From positions 1-64,000 of the forward strand of contig CAJQUW010014373.1 of NCBI GenBank assembly GCA_907163375.1: 64,000 nt of DNA, given 5' to 3'. The stretch comes from Prostheceraeus crozeri (lineage: Eukaryota > Platyhelminthes > Polycladida > Euryleptidae). The first letter of the stretch is position 1. Every line of letters begins with the position of its first letter. The notes under the pieces are model-generated. The model saw nothing but the letters and a program-made list of their open reading frames with translations. It was not told the origin of the DNA and made no database searches. The position numbers were made by a program, and so were the translations under genes. Below, one piece after another: positions 29,843-39,229 of the stretch.

Positions 29843-30610
29843 TTATTGCCTCGTATACTTCTTCCATCCAGAGGCAGCCCCAACATTCACACTCTGGTCA
29901 GTGTACAACACGAGCTTGCACAATGCAGAGCCAGCATGATAGTAGAAAGCAACACACCAGTCATATTCTTCTTCTAGGCATTCAACAAAGCAATCTATGA
30001 TCTTCATCACATTTGTAACATCGCGTGTACATCCTCCTTGTCCTGCGTAGTCATCGGGGTCAGAGAATACAGGAACTGGGACCTGTCGGAATTGATGGGA
30101 TCGTTCAATCTCTAATGTGGGAGTCCATCCTTATCTCGGTTGACACATGGGGATTGCTTGCCAGTGTGGATCATCGACAAAAATGTCTATGTCTCCAAAT
30201 ACACCAAGATTGCCTATATGCAGGACATAATCTTGAAGGTTTCTATAGTTCCCGGGTTCACTAAAATGCCAGGCCAACTGAGTCGAGCTCGGTGTGACGC
30301 TGCCATCCGTCCATCTCCATCCACTGCGATTCCTTCCACGCTCATTGAGAGTGTCGGTCAGACCGATGAAATAATGACCAACTCCAAAGTTCTTGTTGTT
30401 GAGATCGATGGCATTTTGACCAGTTACCAATTCTCCGTTGTATTTGCCGCAGAACCGTTGAGAGTCACACCAGCTGACTTTGATGCCTGTGTTCCAGTAC
30501 AAGCAGATTCCATGATGCAGTGAGAAAGGAGTTGGACATGCATTCGAAAAGGCCACAGTGAAGATAAAGCTAGATAGAAGTTTGATAACAATGTAATCTG
30601 ACACGCACAT
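29843..30610 (-). pseudogene. Secreted C-type lectin-like / PAN protein, stop between domains
   Basis: A paralogue of the gene at 37,113-37,883. A start at 30,610 (MCVSDYIVIKLL) aligns with the paralogue start; the frame is open further upstream to 30,742. It has a signal peptide ending at about AFSNA, then a C-type lectin-like domain with YFIGLTD, GWRWTDGS, a W..SEPG motif and a closing VPMCQ-type Cys (here IPMCQ). Right after the lectin domain, at PR, an in-frame TAA (paralogue: AAA, Lys) ends the frame. The PAN/apple-like second domain remains open for about 95 further codons to TAA at 29,843-29,845, with five of the six Cys seen in the paralogue. So either the gene makes a lectin-only secreted protein, or it is a young pseudogene, or the stop is an allele. 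Confidence 0.75.
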
Positions 30611-30742
30611 TCCGAGTAGTTTAAGCAGCATCGTGTAATGAATGTTGAAGAGGAGGATGCTTTTCAGAGCACTCTGCGGCACATTGATCAGCAACTGAAG
30701 ATGGCTTTGTTGCCTATTAACTGTGAAAATTAACAAAGGCAT

Positions 30743-31260
30743 TAATATTTTATCAAGCTATGCGTTACATTTGTTATTCAGCTAGCTGACTCCATACTAA
30801 ATATATCGATGTCATCAAGAAGTTTTAATATCACGACTGATGTAACAGATGGTAGATGCAATTTTTGTTCTGAAGAATCACCAACCAAATTATGGAAATT
30901 GTAGTCAATAGCAAAACGTAATTTTACTTAGCAGCATTTTGAAAAGTTGTTCGCTGAGCCTCGGAAAGAACCAATTTTCATGAGCTGAAAATCAGGAGAT
31001 TGTGACACCTCTGTCTCAATTCTAGAAAGCAATTACAGAATATTTCTTTTTCACATACCGCTACTTAAAAAGAATCATTACGTTATATCATATAACACAT
31101 CATCATACCTACAAACAATGATAGAATTGTTGCAATAAGTCCTTAAAATGCTATGTCGCTAAATTAACGTTCCAATAATATGTGTAATTTCCCATGTTAT
31201 CACTGTCCGGAATTAGTATCCTAAAATAATTTATTCACGCTGAATTCACAACAATATGTT
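30743..31260. other. Host-like DNA without recognised genes
   Basis: Upstream side of the lectin paralogue. No gene is seen; no clear promoter motif could be fixed by eye. Confidence 0.4.
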
Positions 31261-31983
31261 AGTCCGGCAGCCAGAACGAGTTTCTGCAGGGAACGAGATC
31301 GAAAGTGAGACTTTCACAGAACGATGTAAACCCCATGCCTACTACGAATCGGCACGTCTGCCGAATTCTATTGAGTTCCTCTTCTTGTCAGACAGGATAA
31401 AAGAAAAACACATGTAAATCCAATAGGACGCAGATTGCAGTTTTTTGCAAAAATGAAATTTTCTATGTTTTCTCTGATTAAACGAAAAGTACTAAGGCCA
31501 GAGTCATGATTTTTGGCATAGAATGTCTTCAGGTCACTCCCTATCATGTGCATTTTATTTTTATCATGCATCTGATCGGCAATGTATGTGAGAATGTGAT
31601 TGAATGTGAATAAAGTTGCTAAAAATGTTTGTATTCGCGAACATTAAGAGGCTCGCCAAATCTAGATGTGCTTTGTTTTATAGACAGGGGTGCATGAACA
31701 TGAAAGGAAATGACCTGAAGACATTCCATGCCAAAAATTATGACTCTGGCCTTCGTACTTTTCGTTTAATCAGAGAAAACATAGAAAATTTCATTTTTGC
31801 AAAAAACTGCAATCTGCGTCCTATTGGATTTACATGTGTTTTTCTATTATCCTGTCTGACAAGAAGAGGAACTCACTACAACTCGGCAGACGTGCCGATT
31901 CGTAGTAGGCATGGGGTTTACATCATTCTGCGAAAGTCTCACTTTCGGAGTTCCCTGCAGAAACTCGTTCTGGCTGCCGGACT
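31261..31983. mobile_element. Fold-back element with AGTCCGG ends, copy 1
   Basis: Long inverted arms of about 300 bp (about 31,261-31,560 and 31,690-31,983), starting AGTCCGGCAGCCAGAAC and ending with its near-complement. Open frames in each arm mirror one another because they translate the same repeat and are not genes. Copies 2 and 3 lie at 38,564 and about 48,640. It is non-autonomous; the mobilising family is not known. Confidence 0.88.
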
Positions 31984-32648
31984 ATGTAACGGTGGTAGGC
32001 TAAAATATGTCTACTTCCAAAGTCGTTCCTCAAAGACATACTTGTTCAAGCATAAAGGGCTACAGAAGACTTTGAGCATTTTCATGTAGATTATACCTAA
32101 CCACAAAAGTCGCATCAAACAAGAAGAGGCTACAAATCAGAATAAAACAATTGCAGTCACTTTTGGCCAGCCGAAGCGAACCGACTCGAATTTTTATCGA
32201 ATCGCAATTTTAAATCGAATCGAACCTTGAATCTCGAATCTTCGCAGGTCCCTAATTCAAAAATTTCAATAATGAACTTCTCTATTATAATCCCTCAAAA
32301 CAAGAAATATGCTGCTGTCATTGATACATGTTCCTAGAAAAGCAGTTTTAGAGAATTAGGGAAATATATGTGTTAATGTGTTGAATGCAATGAATTTGTT
32401 TGTCATAATTTGTTTCCAATTTTGAGAGATTCATCTTATCATCATGAGTATTTATTTTTCCTTGCATATTCAAAGAGAATGCAAGACTTATGGAACATTC
32501 CGTGAGTTGTACATGTAGTAGAGTATACTGCATGTTAGGCTATAGGAAAATAGGCACAACATGACTTCTCGCCCGTCAAAATTATTCAGCAAGTGCCACT
32601 GAATGATTACTCGCCCGCCGCCGCTGCATCTATTTTTGCTGATGTTTG
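31984..32648. other. Host-like DNA without recognised genes
   Basis: A TCGAATCG-rich stretch occurs at about 32,178-32,245. Nothing else is recognised. Confidence 0.4.
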
Positions 32649-32649
32649 A

Positions 32650-32748
32650 GCGCTCTGTTACGGCATCTGTGTGTGGTGTATGAGCGCTCTACTAGGCGTG
32701 TGTGTGTGTGGTGTATGTGCGCTCTGGTACGGCATCTGTGTGTGTTTT
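32650..32748. repeat. Short minisatellite with GT runs
   Basis: About two to three units of GCGCTCT..TACGGCATCTGTGTGTG with GTGTGTGTGTG stretches between them. Confidence 0.7.
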
Positions 32749-32789
32749 AACTGTGACATTGATAGTGTATCAAGGAGGTATACTGCTAT

Positions 32790-33860
32790 TTTCGGCTGCG
32801 GAATCGATGAATGGCCGAACTGAGCGCTATTTCCAAAGGGATAACTTGAATTGCGATGGATATGTGGATGTTTTTGTTTTTCGTGCAGTCCTTTGGTGAA
32901 AAGCGGCACGCCTTCAGACCCCTTGGCTTGACCACTGGAGCGCTGATTGATATCCATGATTGTGTAACATCTTCTATGGATGCTCCTAACAATTTGGGTG
33001 TCAGACTGACTTGCCTTGACGTCGCTAGGGCATTTGACAAGCTTCAGTTTCAGCGCCTACTCAATATCCTCTTGAGCATGGATTTCAACAAGGGATTTCT
33101 TCGATGATTGCATTCCTATCTTGTCGACCGTCATCTCAGAGTAAGTTTGGATGGCAAAGTTGGACCAACTTTCGTAGCTACTTCGGGAGTGCCCCATGGA
33201 TGCGTTTTGGGCCCGCAACTGTTCGTCATGTTTATCACTGAACTGAAGGTTTACTGACGGTTGACAGTCTAAATGCGCGATTGATCATGTATGCAGATGA
33301 TCTGACCCTTGTTGAGTCGTGCTGTTATCAAGAACTGAACCCTTCAAATCTTTCGACAGCGCTTACATGGTCTGAAATGAACCACACCTATTGTTCCATA
33401 TGATGGCATTCAACTGACTTCGTCCGTGAACATCTTAGGGGAAACAATTGAAAGCAATTTAAAATGGAATAGTCACTTCGATCGTGTCACACTCTGTGCT
33501 TCTTCGACCAAGAAACAGCTATTTGAAGTTTTTAATGTATGCATCATGTCCGTAATTTTGTACGCATCTCCAGTATCTGGTAAGCTCTCAAGTTTTGTTG
33601 TACATAAGGTTGAGAGATCAAGGAGCAGAGCTCACCGTATAATTTGCGGGGATGCTGCTCATGCACTGCGAATCCTGACTTTACTCAGTCGCGTAATAAA
33701 ATGGCCTGTAAATGCTTGTAGAAATGCAAAGATCCTGCACACCCCCTTCATGATCGAGTTCCAACAATCATGTCTCGTTCAGGACGGGTTTCTTTTTGTC
33801 TTACTGGTCAACACCAAGACGGCTCGATTCTTTTTTTCCATTGGGCATGTATTTTAAGCA
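32790..33860 (+). mobile_element. LINE relic (reverse transcriptase)
   Basis: Fragments of non-LTR reverse transcriptase on the plus strand in several frames: TTGALIDIHDCVTSSMDAPN and VRLTCLDVARAFDKLQFQRL (motif A region, about 32,925-33,060), VPHGCVLGPQLFVMF (about 33,190-33,235), MYADDLTLVES (motif C, about 33,289-33,320) and LGETIESNLKWNSHFDRV through VERSRSRAHRIICG (about 33,430-33,650). There are several frameshifts and stops, so it is clearly dead and fairly old. The family is a Jockey/CR1-like type by general look only. Confidence 0.8.
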
Positions 33861-33941
33861 ACGGTGATTTCTTGTAATTTCTACTCTTGTTCATTCGAAT
33901 ATTTCATATTTGCTATTAACTTGTTGACTTGACATGAGACT

Positions 33942-34474
33942 TTGAGTGCAATAGATGAGACAGTGTATCTTTCATCTATAGTTACTTTGTACTATGCATA
34001 TGTGGCAGAAAGTGTATTACATGATTTTCATTATTTTCCAATTATTATTAATTTGCAAAAGCTTTCATTGTCCTCCTATTTGGGTGATGCTTCCCCCAAT
34101 TACATGGATGACAGTGCAACTTGTGATAGAGGTTGTGTGACTAATTCATTCAAAACTCAATCCGTATGAGAACTTTAAAATGGTTTGCTCGCTCTTCAGA
34201 CCTTAATCCAATTGAATATGTCTGCAGTTTGCTGAAGCGCAGTGGGGGTCGATCAATTATTTCTGGTTTTTCTCGACTTGAAGTTTTGCTGAGGCAAAAG
34301 GGAGAGAGTTTAGATCAAGTAGTAATCAACCACCTGATCGAAAGCGCTCCTTCCCGTATTCGACAAGAGATCGAAGTTTCTGGTGAGGTTAAGAAATATC
34401 ATAGACCTACATGTACAATGGGACCTTTAGGACCAACCTGCTCTATAGAGCCATTGAATGAAATATTATTTTAA
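33942..34474 (+). mobile_element. Tc1/mariner transposase relic
   Basis: Two overlapping frames (33,942-34,169 and 34,166-34,474) cover the second half of a Tc1-type transposase: YMDDSATCDRG..V (second catalytic Asp region) and then WFARSSDLNPIEYVCSLLKR, the classic W.ARSPDLNPIENVW block with the third catalytic residue, and a C-terminal helix ending in R. The frames are offset by a frameshift between the two blocks. No terminal inverted repeats were found by eye. Confidence 0.8.
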
Positions 34475-34520
34475 CTTTTATTTTCATTTATCTGCCAGCA
34501 CTGTAATTGATAGCATTGTG

Positions 34521-34725
34521 GTCTCCGTGGCACAGTGGTTAAGTGCTTGGCCTAACGATCTTTCGTCCATAGGTCGAACACTGCCATTGGAAGTCTTCAG
34601 GAAGGGCATCCGGACTAAAAGATCACAACACTACAGTTAAAAGTCTGACTGTGTGAGCACCGTCGAAGACCCGGGTATTAGGAAGTAGTGACGTTAAGTG
34701 TGCTTCGATCAGACGGAGCGAAATG
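34521..34725 (+). mobile_element. tRNA-derived SINE
   Basis: An RNA polymerase III A box (TGGCACAGTGG, 34,528-34,538) and B box (GGTCGAACACTGCC, about 34,572-34,585) are spaced as in a tRNA, followed by a tRNA-unrelated body with GGGCATCCGGACTAAAAGATC. The 3' limit is uncertain. No flanking duplication could be fixed. Confidence 0.7.
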
Positions 34726-35119
34726 TTGTATTACAATATAGTGCGAGAGCTTCTTATCATTTACATTTGTAGATTTTCACACATCAGCAAAACAACAGTT
34801 CTTGAGCAATACTTCCAGTCACCTTGCAAATTATGGCGCAGTGAATGTCACAAAATTACATTTGTTTATGTGCTCCAGAGTAAAACATACTTACATTTAG
34901 AACGTAATGAAGAACGTAGAACGTAACGTACATTACATACTTACATTTAGAACGTAATGATCATGACAGGGAAAATCCAATATTCTCTCCTTCGATTTAT
35001 TGACCGGTTTTTAATAAAATGATGATTTAAAGATAGCCGGTGCTTCGTGCCGCATACACTTCTGAAGGGCTTAGATAAAATATAGTTTCGATGCCCCAGG
35101 TTAAATATGCCGCAATAAA
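34726..35119. other. Host-like DNA with a small duplication
   Basis: CTTACATTTAGAACGTAATGA occurs twice (about 34,891 and 34,939). No gene is seen. Confidence 0.5.
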
Positions 35120-36600
35120 GCTGAGTTCTTATAAAAGTGTTCAGAAATTTGGGAGCTCGTGTTTTCGGTTGATGCTTGGGCGTAGAGACTTAATCAGGCG
35201 AGCTTCGGTCAATCTGCAATCTACGGCGTTCTGGCTAGTGTCGATGATATCAACTGCGTAGTTTGAAATTGTGACGTCATCACAGTTATGAACTTTTTCA
35301 TTATGTTCGTATAGGGCATTCTTATTGTTCTTATTTATTAGGTCTCTCTTGTGTTCATTGTAGCGTTTCCAGAAAGGTCGGTTAGTCTGGCCAATGTAGA
35401 AATCGTTGCAAATCTTACAGGTCATTTTATAAACTACATACCGGTCAGAACAAGACCGGTTATCTGGTAGCAATGAGCAAATATGGCATTGCATATGTTT
35501 ATTATTCCTTTTCTACTATTAACTGCAGTTTTTATGGTAGGGCCTGGTTTGTTTACGAGTTTTATCGGTAAGTCGTATTGTTTTATGAGTTTATTTAATT
35601 TGCGATTACACACATCACTAACAAAGTTCAGTTTGCAGGGGATGTAGCTGTTATCAGAGTGTTCTTTATTTTTATTATTAATTTTGGAAAGATCACGGTT
35701 GGAAAAACCGTTCTGCTTAAACCTGTCGTTCAGTTTTGACAAAGCTTCTTCTGCTTTTGATCCGAGCATCTGTTGGTGACGCTAGTTTTACTATTTCTTA
35801 TTTAATTAGTTTTTATGTGGTGTGGTACCCAGCTTTGCTTGTTTAGGGATATGCCTGAGTGCATGCTTTTAACATACCAGTCATATTCAATTTCATTATC
35901 ATTGATCTCTATGCTGACATCGAGGTAATTCAGGGATTTACTATTGGGCACTTCTACAGTGAATTTGATGTCTTGGAACACGGAGTTGAATACTTCGGTG
36001 ATTCTATTTATAGTTTCACTATCATTACTATTTATAGGGCCAAGGATGATATCATCGATGTACCGCGCGTAATACTGGGGAGTTATATTGTAATTTTTCT
36101 CAAGGATTTCAAGGGCTTCTTGTTCAATACAGTAGATGTATATGATCGCGAATGGTGGTGAGAATCGAGCCCCATTGGGCAGCCTTTAATTTAGCGGTAG
36201 ACTATGTTGTTGTATTGTATATAATAGTTGTAGCAAACGAATTTTAGACAGTTATGCACGTCATCATAAGCGAGGGAAAAAGTATCGATACTATTCCAGT
36301 GGTTTTTGAGAAAGTTCGATACTATCTCAATTCCATGGTTGATTTGGATACTTGGGTATAAGTTGATGACGTCCAGTGAGATAAATGTGCTATTAGGGTT
36401 ACTAACAATATTCAAAGTTTTCAGTTGTTCGATCAGGGAGATGGAATTTTTAATATTTGTGTGTACAAATTGGATTAGCTGACTTAGTATTCTGGTGACT
36501 AGCCAGTCAATTTTGGTCAATCTCTGACTTTGGTAAATTTCATTTACATTGTTTGCTTTTATACTTAATTGATCGCAGAGTTTTTAAGTAACTTCATCAA
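35120..36600 (-). mobile_element. Penelope-like element with reverse transcriptase and GIY-YIG
   Basis: Minus-strand order: reverse transcriptase N-terminal part (KIDWLVTRILSQ, then FISLDVINLYPSIQ as motif A, 36,191-36,520), motif C YYARYIDDIILG at about 36,050-36,090 on the minus strand, the connecting block IPCKLNFVSDVCNRKLNKLI (about 35,580-35,650) and the GIY-YIG endonuclease YVVYKMTC..DFYIGQTNRPFWKRYNEH (35,141-35,494). This domain order is diagnostic for Penelope-like elements. It is a different lineage from the palindromic copies at 27,948 (little similarity in the endonuclease). Reading is broken at least twice, so it is a relic. Confidence 0.88.
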
Positions 36601-37112
36601 ATATTTGTCCATATTGTCGTGTGTTTGTTTTTCCTTATAAACACATATTTACACGCAACAATAGAAAACTGCCGATATCTTTACATATAATAGCATTTTG
36701 ACAAAATAACTTACAATAGATGGCTTTGCGGCAAGAATCTACAGCTGTTGCATGTTTCAGTAAATTAATTCAGCTGCTGAAATTACCATCAACAATGAGT
36801 TGTTGTCCATTCTAGTCTCACTAACTTAAACAAAGCGAAAAGTCGGATTTCTATGGCGTGGACTATGAATGACAACTATGGAAATTTATCGTACAGCTCC
36901 GATTAAAATGATCACACCTCTTCCGTGCAAGGAATTTTGTAGGAAATCAGTCAAGAGGATGAAACACATCCTTCAAATGGATGGTTCCTTCAAATGGGTC
37001 CTTAAAACGAGAAGATAAACAGATATTTGCATACGTGTGTAGTTCCGCCATAGACTGCACAGTAAATATTTCGATTTAAAATTCTTTAAGTGATCTGCGT
37101 CTTCTCTTCATC
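36601..37112. other. Gap with a dispersed-repeat piece
   Basis: A stretch at about 36,770-36,872 (CTGAAATTACCATCAACAA onward) resembles 42,105-42,222 in the same direction, so both are pieces of one dispersed repeat. No gene is seen. Confidence 0.5.
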
Positions 37113-37883
37113 CTATAGTCTTACAAACTTTTTCCATCCAACCGCGTCTCCAATATTTAAACACTGATCAGTGTAAAGCACGAGTTTACACGATTCAGAG
37201 TTAGCATGATGATAGAAAGCAACGCAATCGTCCGTTCCCAAGCACTTAAGAAAGCAATCCATGACTTTCTTCTTAGTTGGGCCACTATACGTGAATTGAC
37301 ATCCTCCTTCACCTGCGTAGTCATCGGGGTTAGAGAATACAGCAACTACAACCTGTCGAAAGTGGTGGGATCGTCGAGTTCTCCAAGTGGCAGGTAATCC
37401 TTTTCTTGGTTGGCACATGGGTATTACTTGCCAGTCTGTAAAATTGTTTAATTTAGTTTTGTATGTATCTCCAAATTGGCCAAAATTAGATATCTGCATT
37501 GCATAATCTTGACGTTTTCCATGGCTCCCAGGTTCACCAGATATCCATGCCAGCTGGCTTGAGCTCGGTGTGACACTGCCATCTGTCCATCTCCAACCAT
37601 CACGATTTGATCCTCTCTCATTGAGAGTGTCGGTCAGACCGATGAAGTAATGACTAACTCCTAAGCCCTTGTGGTTCAGATCGATGGCATTTTGACCAGT
37701 TACCAATTCTCCCCTGTAAAGACGACAGAAGTGTTGAGATTCGCACCAGCTGACTTTGATGCTTGTGTTCCAGTACAAGCAGACTCCATGATGCTTTGAG
37801 AAAGGAGTTGGACAAGTATTCGAAAAGGCCACAGTGAAGATGATGCTGGCTATAAGTTTCATTACGATGTCAGACAGGTGCAT
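37113..37883 (-). CDS. Secreted C-type lectin-like / PAN domain protein
   Basis: A 256-residue single-exon protein. Residues 1-22 form a signal peptide (IASIIFTVAFSNT). Residues about 24-160 form a C-type lectin-like domain with YFIGLTD, GWRWTDGSVTPSSSQLAW, GEPG in place of the EPN/QPD calcium-sugar motif, and the closing Cys of IPMCQ. The usual WND calcium site is not evident, so sugar binding by the classical route is doubtful. Residues about 188-256 hold six Cys in a PAN/apple-like pattern (GGCQFTYSG..DCFLKCLG..DCVAFYHH..SCKLVL..QCLN). Lectin plus PAN suggests a secreted recognition or adhesion protein, for example in immunity or mucus. A paralogue on the same strand lies 7 kb away, with transposon debris between, so the pair arose by tandem duplication. 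Start chosen because Met-His-Leu-Ser leads straight into the signal peptide; a second Met is at residue 8. Confidence 0.85.
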   Translation of the reverse strand: MHLSDIVMKLIASIIFTVAFSNTCPTPFSKHHGVCLYWNTSIKVSWCESQHFCRLYRGELVTGQNAIDLNHKGLGVSHYFIGLTDTLNERGSNRDGWRWTDGSVTPSSSQLAWISGEPGSHGKRQDYAMQISNFGQFGDTYKTKLNNFTDWQVIPMCQPRKGLPATWRTRRSHHFRQVVVAVFSNPDDYAGEGGCQFTYSGPTKKKVMDCFLKCLGTDDCVAFYHHANSESCKLVLYTDQCLNIGDAVGWKKFVRL

Positions 37884-37909
37884 TTCGAACAGTTAATTAA
37901 GTAGCTTGC

Positions 37910-37921
37910 TCCTTTATTTGC
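37910..37921 (-). promoter_or_regulatory. Possible TATA-type element of the lectin gene
   Basis: AAATAAAGG on the minus strand lies about 30 bases ahead of the start codon at 37,883. It would place transcription start almost at the ATG, so this is only a weak candidate. Confidence 0.2.
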
Positions 37922-38563
37922 TTAGGAAGCTTCGTACACAGCTTTTGCCAGCCACAAAAACTGATTATCAGAGCAGTCTGATGAAAACTGTTATGTATTA
38001 TATAACGGCTTTATTATCTTTTGCGTTTGAAAACAATTATTAATATTTTATTAACATGGACGTTTAATTTTGAGTTACAGATAAATGGCACCATATCAAG
38101 TATAGATCACCACATGAAACACTCAGTTGTTTGTCCAAAATCACTTAGAAAATTGTCTGCTGATGCAATCTATTGTCGATTTAATTTTAAATCCCAGCAG
38201 TTTTCCTCCTATTTTGCTGTTCTCTAAGCATTTACTGCGGCAATAATTTTTTTCCTTATTCCAGTTGCAGATTGTCTGGTTAGAGTCTGCAGCATAAGAC
38301 AATAAAGCAAATGGCCTCTTAAAGCACTTGTTCCCATATGCCTACTGTTTCATTTCGACAGAGGTGACTCTCCTACAGTCAAGCCGTATAGCTTGTCTGG
38401 CGTCGTTGAATTGATGGTGTCCTGTGCCGCAGACTAGTACATGTATGATAATTAGACACTGTATTAAAGTAACGATCTACTGGAATACGAGTGCGTGTTG
38501 CAGCAATCGCTATTGTTGTATCAGGAATAAAACAGATATTGCACGTTTTCAGAGCGCATCATT
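37922..38563. other. Host-like DNA without recognised genes
   Basis: Nothing recognised by eye. Confidence 0.4.
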
Positions 38564-39215
38564 AGTCCGGCAGCCAGAACAAGTTTCTGCAGGGAACGAG
38601 GCCGATAATGAGACGTTCACAGAATGATGTGAACCCTATGCCTACTACGAATATGCGCGACTACGGAGTTCTGCTTGGTTCCTCCTCTTGTCAGACACAA
38701 TCAAAAAAGCGCATGATAACCCAATGGCGCCCAGATTGTAGTTTTTGGTGAACATGATATTTTCTTTATTATCTCATACCAACTGAAAAATACAATGTCT
38801 ACAGCCATAACCTTTGGTATGGAATGTCTTCATGTCATTTCCTATCATGAGTATGTGATATTATCAAGATTCTGATTGGCGATGCATGCGAGAATGTGGT
38901 TAAATATGAATAAAATGGACAAAAATGTCTGTGTTTGCCGACATTAGGAAGCTTGTCAAATCTGAATGTGTTTTCCTTCATAGATAAATGTTCATGAGCA
39001 TGATAATAAAGAATCTTGAAGACATACCATGCTAAAAATTATGGCTCCAGACTGAGTAGAATTTTCAGTTGATAATAGAAAACAAAGAAAATTTCATTTT
39101 CCGCAAGAAAACCGCAATCTGCGTCCCATTATATTTGCATGAATTTTCTTTCCAACCTGTCTGACAAGAAGAGGAACCCGGTAGAAGAGGTCCAAGTCGT
39201 TCTGGATACCGGACT
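38564..39215. mobile_element. Fold-back element with AGTCCGG ends, copy 2
   Basis: Collinear with copy 1 at 31,261 in both arms but more diverged: AGTCCGGCAGCCAGAACAAG at the left, ACCTGTCTGACAAGAAGAGG and GATACCGGACT at the right. Part of the right end is missing relative to copy 1, between GAGGAACCCGGTAGAAGAGG and the terminus. Confidence 0.85.
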
Positions 39216-39229
39216 GTTGAAGATAGAGA

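Noticed and set aside
31368-32089. Mirror frames coding the same peptide on both strands
   Set aside because: They are the two arms of a fold-back element.
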